A stretch of DNA of 55,579 nucleotides from Ruminococcus champanellensis 18P13 = JCM 17042 (GTDB lineage Bacteria; Bacillota; Clostridia; Oscillospirales; Ruminococcaceae): NCBI RefSeq assembly GCF_000210095.1, contig NC_021039.1, positions 9,827 to 65,405 on the forward strand, in the 5' to 3' direction. This document shows, in pieces, positions 1 through 7,769 of the stretch (position 1 is the stretch's first letter; every line of letters starts with the position of its first letter). The position numbers and the translations under genes were made by a program. A model generated the notes under the pieces. The model did no database searches. It had not been told where the DNA came from and was given only the letters and a program-made list of their open reading frames with translations.

Positions 1-1396
1 AGGAAACGGAAAAGGTTGAAACCCTGCCGGTGGTTTTGTATGTACCTCGATCCGTGCCGCCGCTGTAGGTGCCGCCGGTGGTTACATAGTCAGCAGTATT
101 CCCACCGGATACCATGCCGCCGGTGGAAACTGTGTAGGATGCGCCCTCTCGCAGACCACTGCCGGAATAGAGCACGGTTTTATAGGCTCTCGGGGAGGAC
201 AGGGTGAACAGGGGACTGGAGCCGGATGCGATCCGTGTCAGCATATTCGCCGACAGGGCGGAAGCAAAATTCACAGCTACCACATTCTGACCGGAGGATG
301 CAAGGGGCAGGGTACAGGTGTTTCCCACTGCGTACAGGGTGCCGCCGTTGATGGTGAGCCCGCCTATGGCAATCACGGCGCCCTTTTCTTCCCGGGTGCC
401 TCCCATGAGCACAGAAGTGCCGCCGTTGATGGAAATGGTGTTCTTGCACTTGATGCCGTTGGTGCCCGCATCGCAGTACAGTGTGCCCCCATTGATGGTA
501 ATATCATCGTTGGCGAACAGTCCGCTTTTGGTGGAGACGATGTGGAGCCTGCCGCTGTTGACAATGATATCATCGTCGCTGGCAATGCCGTGGGCGTAGT
601 TGGAGCGGATGTTCAGAGTGCCGCTGCCACCGATCTCCAGCGTGTCATTGGAGAACAACGTCCCCTTGTCCGCATCGTGCTGTACGCTGCCGTCCTCCAG
701 GCTGTTGACGGTTCCGGGCATTAGCTCCACATTCACCCGCTTGGCGTTGATTACGTTGATGGCGGAACCGGCGGAGTTTTTGATGGACACCCCATCCAAC
801 TGCAGCACCACCTTTTTTTCCGTGTTGATTTCGATCTGTCCGTCGGACAGACTGCCGCTGATCCGGTAGGTGCCGCCCTTGGTGATGCCCACCTTGGAGC
901 CACGGGCGGCAATGCCCTTGCCTTCAAAGCGCACACTGTCTCCCAACAGGGTGATGGTCTTGACGTCTGATGCAGGGGTGGAATCCTCCTGGGCAGCGGT
1001 GGTTGCCGTCGGGCTTTGCTGCTCCTGCTGCGTTGGTGTGGAGGCGGCAGGCTTCTGCTCGCCGGAGGGATTGTCCGGCTGGCTGTTTTCGGTGCCAGGA
1101 CCGGAGGGAGTGTCCCCATTGTGCTCCGGGGACTGTACAGCGGAATCCGTTCCGCTAGATTCGGAATGTTCCGGTGCATCCGGATCTTTCTGGCTGTCGC
1201 TGCCGGATTCCTCCGCTTTGGAGGAATCCTCCGGTGCTGTGGAATCTGCCGGTTTGCTGTCTGTTGCGGAATCCTGCACAGAATCTGTCGGGGCTGCATT
1301 CCCGCTTTCAGCAGCGGAGTTTTCCTCCTGCTGTCCGCAGGCTGCGAGCGTGCAGAGCATGGCACAGGTGGCAAGCAATGCAAGCATACGTTTCAT
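1..1396 (-). CDS. DUF4353 carbohydrate-binding-domain lipoprotein, 3' end cut by window
   Basis: Open reading frame of 465 codons running off the left edge with no stop. It starts with a lipoprotein signal (MKRMLALLATCAMLCTLAAC; lipobox LAAC). A Ser/Asp/Glu/Pro-rich linker of about 110 residues follows. The C-terminal part has the repeating beta pattern of the DUF4353 'carbohydrate-binding domain-containing' family (GGTYRISGSLSDGQIEIN, LDGVSIKNSAGSAI, DDDIIVNSGRLHI, INGGTLYCDAGTNGIKCKN). It resembles the product at 3410-6490 but lacks a dockerin in the visible part. It is last of three leftward genes, 95 bp after the DUF4956 gene, and is probably co-transcribed with it. Expected location is the outer face of the membrane. 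The biochemical role is unknown for the family. Confidence 0.85.
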   Translation of the reverse strand, partial: MKRMLALLATCAMLCTLAACGQQEENSAAESGNAAPTDSVQDSATDSKPADSTAPEDSSKAEESGSDSQKDPDAPEHSESSGTDSAVQSPEHNGDTPSGPGTENSQPDNPSGEQKPAASTPTQQEQQSPTATTAAQEDSTPASDVKTITLLGDSVRFEGKGIAARGSKVGITKGGTYRISGSLSDGQIEINTEKKVVLQLDGVSIKNSAGSAINVINAKRVNVELMPGTVNSLEDGSVQHDADKGTLFSNDTLEIGGSGTLNIRSNYAHGIASDDDIIVNSGRLHIVSTKSGLFANDDITINGGTLYCDAGTNGIKCKNTISINGGTSVLMGGTREEKGAVIAIGGLTINGGTLYAVGNTCTLPLASSGQNVVAVNFASALSANMLTRIASGSSPLFTLSSPRAYKTVLYSGSGLREGASYTVSTGGMVSGGNTADYVTTGGTYSGGTDRGTYKTTGRVSTFSVS

Positions 1397-1491
1397 ATTG
1401 GTTCCCCATTTCTCCGCCCTGTTCATCAGCCGGGCGGCAGCAAACACCGCAAGGCCGGGGACGCATGCAGCGCCCTCAGCCCTGTGATGGA

Positions 1492-2193
1492 TCATTTTTC
1501 ATAGATCTTGTCGTCGTACTTGTACAGTACCAGGGTTACGTTCAGATTGCCGTTCAGTGCCCGAAGATCGTCAATGAATTTCTTCTGGTCGATGCCATTT
1601 TTCACCTTGATGCTGTAAACCAGGTCGAACAGGGTGCCGAAGTCTGTGGTCTTGACCCGCTTGAGCCGCCAGTAGGTGGTATTTTCCGTCAGTACCCGGT
1701 CAAACAGACCCATATAGTTCAGATTTTCCGGAATGGTGATCTTCAGGGTCATATCGCTGACATTCGGGGCACCGTAATGCACTGCATTCAACACGAACAT
1801 GATGACACCCAGCAGCAGGAAGAACAGGAATGCGCAGCCGATATATCCCATACCGCAGCACAGACCCACCGCCATTGCAAAGAACACATAAGCAATGTCC
1901 TTGGGGTCGCCGGGAGCGCTTCGGAACCGCACCAGAGTAAATGCGCCTGCCAGACTCAGTGCACTGGATACGCTGTCCCCGATGATGAGGATGATTACGG
2001 CGATGATGGCAGGCAGCATGGTCATGGTCAGCACATAGCTCTGGGAGTAGCCGGTCTTCCGGTGGGTGAATATGTAGATCAGGCTGATGAGAAAGCCCAA
2101 CAGGGCGGAACAGAGAATACAGGTGAGAAATTCTCCGATGGTCATGGTGGATGCGGTGAGAATGGACTTGATTCCAAAAATGTTTTCAGGCAT
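1492..2193 (-). CDS. DUF4956 domain membrane protein
   Basis: 233 residues. Four hydrophobic segments lie in the first 130 residues (around 20-43, 54-75, 100-117 and 118-135). Between them is the family hallmark RFRSAPGDPKDIAY at about 90-103. The C-terminal 90 residues are a soluble alpha/beta domain. The start codon overlaps the end of the upstream VTC gene by 8 nt, which indicates translational coupling. DUF4956 proteins are often encoded next to VTC-type polymerase domains and secreted CotH or carbohydrate-binding proteins, as here. A partnership in making or attaching a surface polymer is inference; no enzymatic residues are established. Confidence 0.88.
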   Translation of the reverse strand: MPENIFGIKSILTASTMTIGEFLTCILCSALLGFLISLIYIFTHRKTGYSQSYVLTMTMLPAIIAVIILIIGDSVSSALSLAGAFTLVRFRSAPGDPKDIAYVFFAMAVGLCCGMGYIGCAFLFFLLLGVIMFVLNAVHYGAPNVSDMTLKITIPENLNYMGLFDRVLTENTTYWRLKRVKTTDFGTLFDLVYSIKVKNGIDQKKFIDDLRALNGNLNVTLVLYKYDDKIYEK

Positions 2194-2935
2194 AAATCAT
2201 TACGCTCCTATCTTCTTCGATTTTGCTTCGGATATACTGCTTGTAAGCAGTGCCGTACTTAGAAAAGCTGGTTTTGTAGATGTTCAGCTCCGATAAGGCA
2301 TCGGAGAGCCATTTGGGAATGGAGTCGGTCACTTTGATCTCCATCAGCCGCTGATCCGGCCGGATGATCTGGCTTCCGTAATTGCCGGAGGCAAGAGAAA
2401 TATCCTCCCGCCGGGCAGTGATCTGCCGGTCAAAGGTCAGACGAAAGTCGCTGTTGTCCTTGCCGAAAAAGGCGGAGCGCTGGTAGCTGATATACTGCTT
2501 GGGGGAAACGGCATAGTTGTTGAGGAAAACGTCCAGCTCCTTGAGCACCTGCATTTGCAGGAACTTTTCCGACTGAGGCTTGACCCGGGTCTGTATGTAG
2601 GCATTTGCCTGCTGCAGGGTCATGGTCACCCGGCGCTTTGTTACAATGCCGCCGATCTTTTTCTTGATCTCCAGAAAAACCGTGTCCTCCGGTCCTGCAG
2701 GCGAGGCATAGCTGCGCAGCCGGATCTTTTCCTTGTAATAGGGCTTGGCAAGGGATTCCCGGATCAGGAAATTGTCATCGGTGTCGTAATATACATTATA
2801 GACCCCGTATTCCTTGCCGTTCACGCAGTATTTGTCCGGATTCATATAGTCCAGAAGAATGGGCTGAAGTGCGTCATACTGCGCTTTGGAAAGCAGGAAT
2901 TTTACTTCCCGCCGCTGAAAAGTACGAATTGCCAT
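2186..2935 (-). CDS. VTC-domain (polyphosphate polymerase-like) protein
   Basis: 249 residues matching the VTC domain of polyphosphate polymerases. Basic and acidic tunnel motifs are visible: RREVKFLLS near the N terminus, YGVYNVYYDTDD, KEKIRLRSY, FLEIKKKIGGIVTKRRV, RLTFDRQI and LMEIKVTDSIPKWL. Members bind nucleotide triphosphate and metal in a beta tunnel. Eukaryotic VTC4 makes polyphosphate, while the activity of bacterial members is not settled. It is first gene of a leftward operon with DUF4956 and a DUF4353 lipoprotein. The nearest strong ribosome-binding sequence (GGGGAGG) lies 23 nt upstream of the ATG, further than usual, and no in-frame alternative start lies between. Confidence 0.88.
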   Translation of the reverse strand: MAIRTFQRREVKFLLSKAQYDALQPILLDYMNPDKYCVNGKEYGVYNVYYDTDDNFLIRESLAKPYYKEKIRLRSYASPAGPEDTVFLEIKKKIGGIVTKRRVTMTLQQANAYIQTRVKPQSEKFLQMQVLKELDVFLNNYAVSPKQYISYQRSAFFGKDNSDFRLTFDRQITARREDISLASGNYGSQIIRPDQRLMEIKVTDSIPKWLSDALSELNIYKTSFSKYGTAYKQYIRSKIEEDRSVMIYA

Positions 2936-3015
2936 AGGCGTGTTTGTCCAGCAGTGTTCCTCCCCATTGTCCTACTGCTGAGGCAGTACCTCCCTTCTGC
3001 TGTTTTCTTGTCATT

Positions 3016-3049
3016 ATTCTATCAAGGGTTTCTTAAAATAGTCTTAAGA
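3016..3049 (-). promoter_or_regulatory. Promoter of VTC operon with PhoB/OmpR-type direct repeat
   Basis: On the minus strand TCTTAAG (3049-3043) and TTTTAAG (3038-3032) form a direct repeat with 11-bp period. Exactly 10 nt further is the -10 element TAGAAT (3021-3016), with no separate -35. The design fits activation by an OmpR/PhoB-family response regulator. The 18 nt at 3030-3047 recur perfectly inverted at 3278-3295. Confidence 0.6.
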
Positions 3050-3275
3050 ATGGTGTGCTTTTTGCCGGTTTTCACAAGTATATATACACTTTCAATTGCT
3101 TTTCATCCTTTTTTCATAGGATCGCCATTACGAAAATTGTGACATTCGTAGAAAAACGGGAGCCCGCTTTGTGCAGAAAGGCAGTATTGTACGGAGCAGG
3201 CTCTCGGTGGTGTTGCCCAAAAGCTATAAACCTGCATGGCGGAATTTGTATACTTTTTTGCAGTATGCTTCTGCT

Positions 3276-3309
3276 TTTTAAGACTATTTTAAGAATGGGG
3301 CATTATACT
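3276..3309 (+). promoter_or_regulatory. Promoter of dockerin-DUF4353 gene with PhoB/OmpR-type direct repeat
   Basis: TTTTAAG at 3276-3282 and again at 3287-3293 (11-bp period). A 10-nt gap leads to -10 TATACT at 3304-3309. Architecture and sequence mirror the leftward promoter at 3016-3049, so the two transcripts are probably controlled by one regulator. Confidence 0.62.
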
Positions 3310-3344
3310 ATGTATATTGGCAGAACCCGGGGCGTATCCCCGTG

Positions 3345-3368
3345 TCAAGGCAATGCCGCAGAAAGCCC
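3345..3368. repeat. Dispersed short repeat, copy 1
   Basis: Reads TCAAGGCAATGCCGCAGAAA followed by GCCC. It shares the pattern AAGGCAAT-CCGCA-AAAG-CC with copies at 19189, 32545 (degenerate), 36112 (degenerate) and 52603 (partial). It lies in the leader of the dockerin-DUF4353 gene. Confidence 0.5.
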
Positions 3369-3409
3369 ATGCGGCACGCCAAAATGATTGAATAAAGGAG
3401 TAGATGATC

Positions 3410-6400
3410 ATGAAGTCTGGGAAAGCAAACAGGCGCAGAATGCTTGCCGGTATGCTGGCGTTGAGCGTTCTGTGTACCAGCGGTGTGATTCGCACCGGCG
3501 CATCCGTCAGTGCAGCAGCCACGGTTGCAGGCGATGTAAACTTGGACGGCACTGTGGACGCAAAGGATGTGACCGCTTTGCAGCAGTATCTGATCCGGAA
3601 AGCGACCCTCACTGCAACGGCAGCAGAAAACGGGGATCTCAACGGAGACGGTGTGCTGAACAGCGTAGATCTTGCATTGCTCAAGCGTCAGGTGCTGGCT
3701 TCCACCCCGCAGGCTGAGGCTACATATATCCACCTGAAGGACACTTCCATTGAAGTAGAGGGGGATCACGCTACGCTGAGTAACAGTAATAAAACGGTGA
3801 CCATTGACGCATCCGGTACTTATTATATTGACGGTACTCTGACGGATGGACAGATCATAGTCAATGTACCGGATATTGTGGCGGATGCTGAAACCGTCAA
3901 GCTGTTTCTCAACGGCGTGAACATCACCGGCGTTTCCGCTGCCCCGATCCTGATTGAGAATGCGGAAAACACCTCTTTGAACCTGGTTGCAGGTACCACC
4001 AATTATGTGTACGACGGCGCCACCTATGCAGAAAATACCGCAGCCATTTATGCCAAGGATGACATGACCATCAAGGGAGAGGGTGCACTGGTTGTGACCG
4101 CATCCACCCAGTATGGCATCCACTGCAACAACGATCTCAAAATCACCGGCGGTGATATTACTGTCATTACGGAAAATACCACCACCAAGATGGACGGTAT
4201 CCGGGCAAAGCAGAGTGTGCGCATCAAGGATGGTACGGTGAAGGTCAACGCCACCGGAGACGGCATCAAATCTACCAAGGCGGATGTGAATATCTCCGGC
4301 GGCAATGTAAGCGTCAAGGCAGGGAATGATGCTATTCAGGCGGAAACCACCATTGACATTTCTGCCGGTACCCTGCTGGCATGTGGCGACCGGGGTCTGA
4401 CCAGCATTACCGCTACGAATATTACCGGCGGTTCTGTTTGTGCAACCGCCACAGACAGCCAGGCTGCGCTTGTGCGTGCATCCCAGGGCTGCATGCTGCT
4501 GACCTATGCGGCTGAGTGGACAAAGGGCAATGAGATTGCAGTCAAGTCCGGTGCTACAACCGTTTATGCAGCAACCCCCAACAAGAAGTTTGACTATGTG
4601 CTGCTGAGCAGTCCGGATCTGACAACCTCCGCCGCATACAGCCTGTATACCGGCGGTCAGCAGATGAAGCACAGTGCGGACGCCACCGGCGTGTTCCAGA
4701 TGAGCGCTGACGCATCCTTCACTGGGGTAGAGGCACTGAACGGCTCCGGGACTGTTACCACGGAAGCAGGCGTCCAGCTGAATGGCTCCAGTCTGACAGT
4801 ATCCGGCGAGGGCGTGGAGCTGACCAGCAGCACCATTGCAACCATCACCCAGCCTGGTATTTATAATGTAACCGGTTCCATGACCGGCGGGCAGATCGTG
4901 GTGAACGTGGATAAGACAACCTATGCGGACGCCATTGTAGAGCTGGTGCTGGACGGCATAGAGCTGACCAATACGGCGGATTCTCCTATTTATGTTGCAA
5001 GCGTTGGAGACGAGTGCCGGATCACTGCCAAGAACGGTACCACCAGTACCATTTCTGATGGTACCAACTATACCAATGCGGACAGCGATAGCGGTGCTAT
5101 TTATTCCAAGGATGATCTGAAGATCAAAGGCAAGGGCACGCTGATCGTCAACGGCAATTACCAGGACGGCATTGTCAGCAAGGATGATCTGAAGATCTGG
5201 AATGGTTCTGTGACCGTCAATGCAGTGGATGACTGCCTGCGGGGGAAGGATTCCGTTCGGATCGGTGATCCGGATGATACGGATTATTCCGCACTGGATC
5301 TGAAGCTGACATCCACCTCCGGCGACGGCATTAAGTCCTCCGGCACGGATACCGGCAAGGGCTATGTGACCATTACCGGCGGCACAGTGGATATCACATC
5401 CAAGAGTGGAGACGGCATCCAGGCAGAGCAGACCTTTACCATGAACGGTGGTAACGTGACCATCAATACCTACCAGGGTCACGGCTACACTGGTTCCGGC
5501 TCCTCCGGCGGTGGCGGCGGCTGGGGCGGCGGTATGCAGGACGGCAACAACAATAAGGTTGACTTGAGCGTCAAGGGCATCAAGGCAGTGGGTCTGTATG
5601 ATACGGACGGCACCACATATCTGAGCGGCGGTGATCTGATCATCAACGGCGGCACGCTGAACATTGATTCCACAGACGACTCCCTGCATTGCGGCGGCAA
5701 TATGTCCATCAACGGGGGCAATATCACCCTGGCTTCTGCGGATGACGGCATGCATTCCGACCATAACCTGACCATCGGGGAAAGCACCACCGGCGGCTAT
5801 GATGCACCCTGGATCAACGTCACCTATTCCTATGAGGGAGTTGAGGGTCTTACAATTGTGCAGAATTGCGGCACCGTCATGGTAACCTCCAAGGATGACG
5901 CCTACAATGCAGCAGGCGGTGCAGACTCCAGCGGCATGGGCGGCGGCTGGGGCGGCGGCTGGGGCGGCGGCAGCGTCGGCGGCGGCAGCTACAGCATGAC
6001 CTTCAACGGTGGCTATACCTTTGTCAGTGCAGCAGGGGACGGACTGGACTCCAACGGAGAGATGATTTTCAATGGCGGTTATGTATTCGTTTCCCAGACT
6101 GGCGGCGGCAACGGCCCTCTGGACTGCGGCGACGGCTATTCCATCACCTACAACGGCGGCACTGTGATTGCTGCGGGCAGCAGTAGTATGTTTGAATATC
6201 CTTCCAACAAGGCGTTCCTGTCTACTACATCCGTTTCGGCTGGTTCTACCATCACCTTTACCAATGCAAGTGGTACGGTGATCGCAACCTTTACGCTGCC
6301 GAATGCATCCCAGGAAATGGTGCTCTGCTCCACAGAGAGCAACGTAAGCTGCTACACCGGTGGTACCCTCAGCGGCGTTACCTACTTTGGCAGCCAGGAC

Positions 6401-6490
6401 GGCACCAACCGCTGCGGTTACGGGGGAACCATTTCCGGCGGTACCTCTGTCAGCGAATCCGGCGGCGGCGGAAATCGTCCCTGGGGCTGA
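3410..6490 (+). CDS. Secreted dockerin protein with DUF4353 carbohydrate-binding domains
   Basis: 1026 residues. A signal peptide (about 1-37) is followed by a type I-like dockerin with two calcium-binding repeats at about 40-100 (GDVNLDGTVDAKDVTALQQY and GDLNGDGVLNSVDLALLKRQ). Two long DUF4353 regions follow, rich in repeats such as IKGEGALVV, ITGGDITV, INGGTLNI and SADDGMHSDHN. Gly/Trp-rich spacers interrupt the second one near 700 (GGGGGWGGG) and 850 (GGWGGGWGGG). An N-terminal dockerin is less common than a C-terminal one. The dockerin predicts binding to a cohesin scaffold on the cell surface. ATG 3410 is preferred over 3404 because AAAGGAG at 3394-3400 is then 9 nt away. It is transcribed divergently from the VTC operon under a shared operator type. 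Confidence 0.9.
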   Translation: MKSGKANRRRMLAGMLALSVLCTSGVIRTGASVSAAATVAGDVNLDGTVDAKDVTALQQYLIRKATLTATAAENGDLNGDGVLNSVDLALLKRQVLASTPQAEATYIHLKDTSIEVEGDHATLSNSNKTVTIDASGTYYIDGTLTDGQIIVNVPDIVADAETVKLFLNGVNITGVSAAPILIENAENTSLNLVAGTTNYVYDGATYAENTAAIYAKDDMTIKGEGALVVTASTQYGIHCNNDLKITGGDITVITENTTTKMDGIRAKQSVRIKDGTVKVNATGDGIKSTKADVNISGGNVSVKAGNDAIQAETTIDISAGTLLACGDRGLTSITATNITGGSVCATATDSQAALVRASQGCMLLTYAAEWTKGNEIAVKSGATTVYAATPNKKFDYVLLSSPDLTTSAAYSLYTGGQQMKHSADATGVFQMSADASFTGVEALNGSGTVTTEAGVQLNGSSLTVSGEGVELTSSTIATITQPGIYNVTGSMTGGQIVVNVDKTTYADAIVELVLDGIELTNTADSPIYVASVGDECRITAKNGTTSTISDGTNYTNADSDSGAIYSKDDLKIKGKGTLIVNGNYQDGIVSKDDLKIWNGSVTVNAVDDCLRGKDSVRIGDPDDTDYSALDLKLTSTSGDGIKSSGTDTGKGYVTITGGTVDITSKSGDGIQAEQTFTMNGGNVTINTYQGHGYTGSGSSGGGGGWGGGMQDGNNNKVDLSVKGIKAVGLYDTDGTTYLSGGDLIINGGTLNIDSTDDSLHCGGNMSINGGNITLASADDGMHSDHNLTIGESTTGGYDAPWINVTYSYEGVEGLTIVQNCGTVMVTSKDDAYNAAGGADSSGMGGGWGGGWGGGSVGGGSYSMTFNGGYTFVSAAGDGLDSNGEMIFNGGYVFVSQTGGGNGPLDCGDGYSITYNGGTVIAAGSSSMFEYPSNKAFLSTTSVSAGSTITFTNASGTVIATFTLPNASQEMVLCSTESNVSCYTGGTLSGVTYFGSQDGTNRCGYGGTISGGTSVSESGGGGNRPWG

Positions 6491-6521
6491 TCCACCAATC
6501 TTTATTGAACCAAACGCATGC

Positions 6522-6550
6522 AGCCCGCAGAGCCATTCTGTGGGCTGCAC
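6522..6550 (+). terminator. Possible stem-loop after the dockerin-DUF4353 gene
   Basis: GCAGCCC-G-CAGA and TCTG-T-GGGCTGC can pair 32 nt past the stop codon. There is no T tract, so it may be a weak terminator or a 3'-end protector. Confidence 0.4.
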
Positions 6551-6593
6551 CTGCTTCAGGGCAGTACTGTAGGATTGTGCAGCCTTGTCTATG

Positions 6594-6633
6594 CAAAAAC
6601 ACCCGGCAGTTTCATGAGAAGCTGCCGGGTGTT
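6594..6633 (-). terminator. Intrinsic terminator of the pro operon
   Basis: Perfect 12-bp stem, AACACCCGGCAG at 6598-6609 with CTGCCGGGTGTT at 6622-6633. Read leftward it is followed by a T run (GTTTTTGC), placing it just after the gene ending at 6636. Confidence 0.85.
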
Positions 6634-6635
6634 GC

Positions 6636-7736
6636 TTATAATGTGCCTTCTGTGGAGATGTTCTTTGCGGAACGGAGAATGTATGCGCCGTTCAGTTCCT
6701 GGAGCACAAACTCCATTTCCTTTGCTGTTTCCGCCGCACTGTCATGCTTCTGCCAGGAGGGGACTTCCTCCTTGTATGCCACTGTCAGAGTGTAGCGATC
6801 CTCCTCCTTGCTGATCTGTTCCACCAACGGGGTGTAGGAGAAATAGGAGGGGGCAGCGGGAATGTTGTAGGATTTGTTGTCAGAGTTGTAATAGAAGCGC
6901 ATATCCCCTGTGCCGATGGTATGGTGCGAAAAGCTCAGCCCCTCTCCGAACAGCTTTGCTGCATGGGCTTCTATGTCAATGGCAGGTACGGTTACAATGT
7001 CCATGGTGTGTTCGTATTTGTCCATGTCTCCATGAATCATGAAGTCCCAGATAGCGGCGGACAGAATCTGATCCGGATCCAGGTCACTGACAGAGTCGAA
7101 GTCTGCGATGTCCATGACCACCACCGGCTCCAGAAAGTCCGCGAAATCCTGCTTCTGCGTTTCATTGTTGGCAAAGCCTGCGAACCTTTGCCGCATGCTT
7201 TTGCTGATCTGGATACATCCCAGCACAGCGGCAAAGAGAAAGAACACGCCAATGAAAAAATACAGGATCTGTCGGCGGCGGTGCCTGCGTGCCTCCGATG
7301 GGGAGGTACCCTCCGCCACTGGCAGCTTGGTCAGCAGCTCGATCTCCTCAATGTTCTCATCCAGAGCGCTTTGCAGGGTTTTCAGCAATGCAGGCTGCGC
7401 TTTTTTTGACTTGCTGTGGGGCTTGCGGGGAGGCGTGTCCTTCACCAGGGGCTTGGCGTGCTGGATGGGAATGTCCAGCAGCGGCGGATCCGCCGGTTCC
7501 TGAATGATCTTTACCGGTTTGGGCTCCGGCTTTGGTTCCGTTTTTTTTCGTGGCTTTTCTTTTTTTGCCGGGGCAGCAGCTTCCCGGATGGGCTGCGGTT
7601 CCGGTTTCTGTGCCGGAGGTGTGGGTTCTTCCCGGCGTGGGGGCTGATGATAGCCCAGCTCTGCCAGCAGACTATCAATATCACTCTGAGAGCTGTGCCC
7701 GGTGCGGGGAAAACGCTGTTCTGTTTCTGTTGGCAT
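6636..7736 (-). CDS. Single-pass membrane protein of unknown function
   Basis: 366 residues, no family recognised. Residues 1-115 are very rich in Pro, Lys and Glu (repeated KPEPKP, PRKPHSKSKK) and probably cytoplasmic and disordered. After a basic stop-transfer cluster (RRHRRRQ) comes one membrane helix at about 160-178 (ILYFFIGVFFLFAAVLGCI). The C-terminal 185 residues form a soluble domain, presumably outside, with an NTF2-like or cystatin-like flavour (FMIHGDMDKYEHTMD, YTLTVAYKEEVPSW) that I cannot assign firmly. It sits 33 bp after proA and is probably the last gene of that operon, ending at a strong terminator. Confidence 0.8.
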   Translation of the reverse strand: MPTETEQRFPRTGHSSQSDIDSLLAELGYHQPPRREEPTPPAQKPEPQPIREAAAPAKKEKPRKKTEPKPEPKPVKIIQEPADPPLLDIPIQHAKPLVKDTPPRKPHSKSKKAQPALLKTLQSALDENIEEIELLTKLPVAEGTSPSEARRHRRRQILYFFIGVFFLFAAVLGCIQISKSMRQRFAGFANNETQKQDFADFLEPVVVMDIADFDSVSDLDPDQILSAAIWDFMIHGDMDKYEHTMDIVTVPAIDIEAHAAKLFGEGLSFSHHTIGTGDMRFYYNSDNKSYNIPAAPSYFSYTPLVEQISKEEDRYTLTVAYKEEVPSWQKHDSAAETAKEMEFVLQELNGAYILRSAKNISTEGTL

Positions 7737-7769
7737 GATACGTCTGCTTCTCCTTTATGGGGGATCCGG

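Larger units (their letters stand above)
2936..3409. other. Divergent intergenic control region
   Basis: 474 bp between the VTC operon and the dockerin-DUF4353 gene. It holds the two mirrored promoters described separately. The rightward leader also contains a small GGGG-CGTAT-CCCC hairpin near 3330-3341 and a copy of the dispersed short repeat at 3345-3368, which itself can fold (GCCGC...GCGGC). No convincing coding sequence was seen. Confidence 0.6.

Noticed and set aside
5500-5990. GGCGGCTGGGGC tandem repeats as a possible satellite or CRISPR-like array
   Set aside because: They are in-frame codons for Gly/Trp-rich linkers within the dockerin-DUF4353 protein.
3308-6550. Very long open frame on the minus strand opposite the dockerin-DUF4353 gene
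   Set aside because: It is antisense to a gene with clear signal peptide, dockerin and repeats. Its composition (runs of Ala, Gly, Ile, His, Cys) is what repeated GGC/ACC codons give on the opposite strand. No ribosome binding site or family features.
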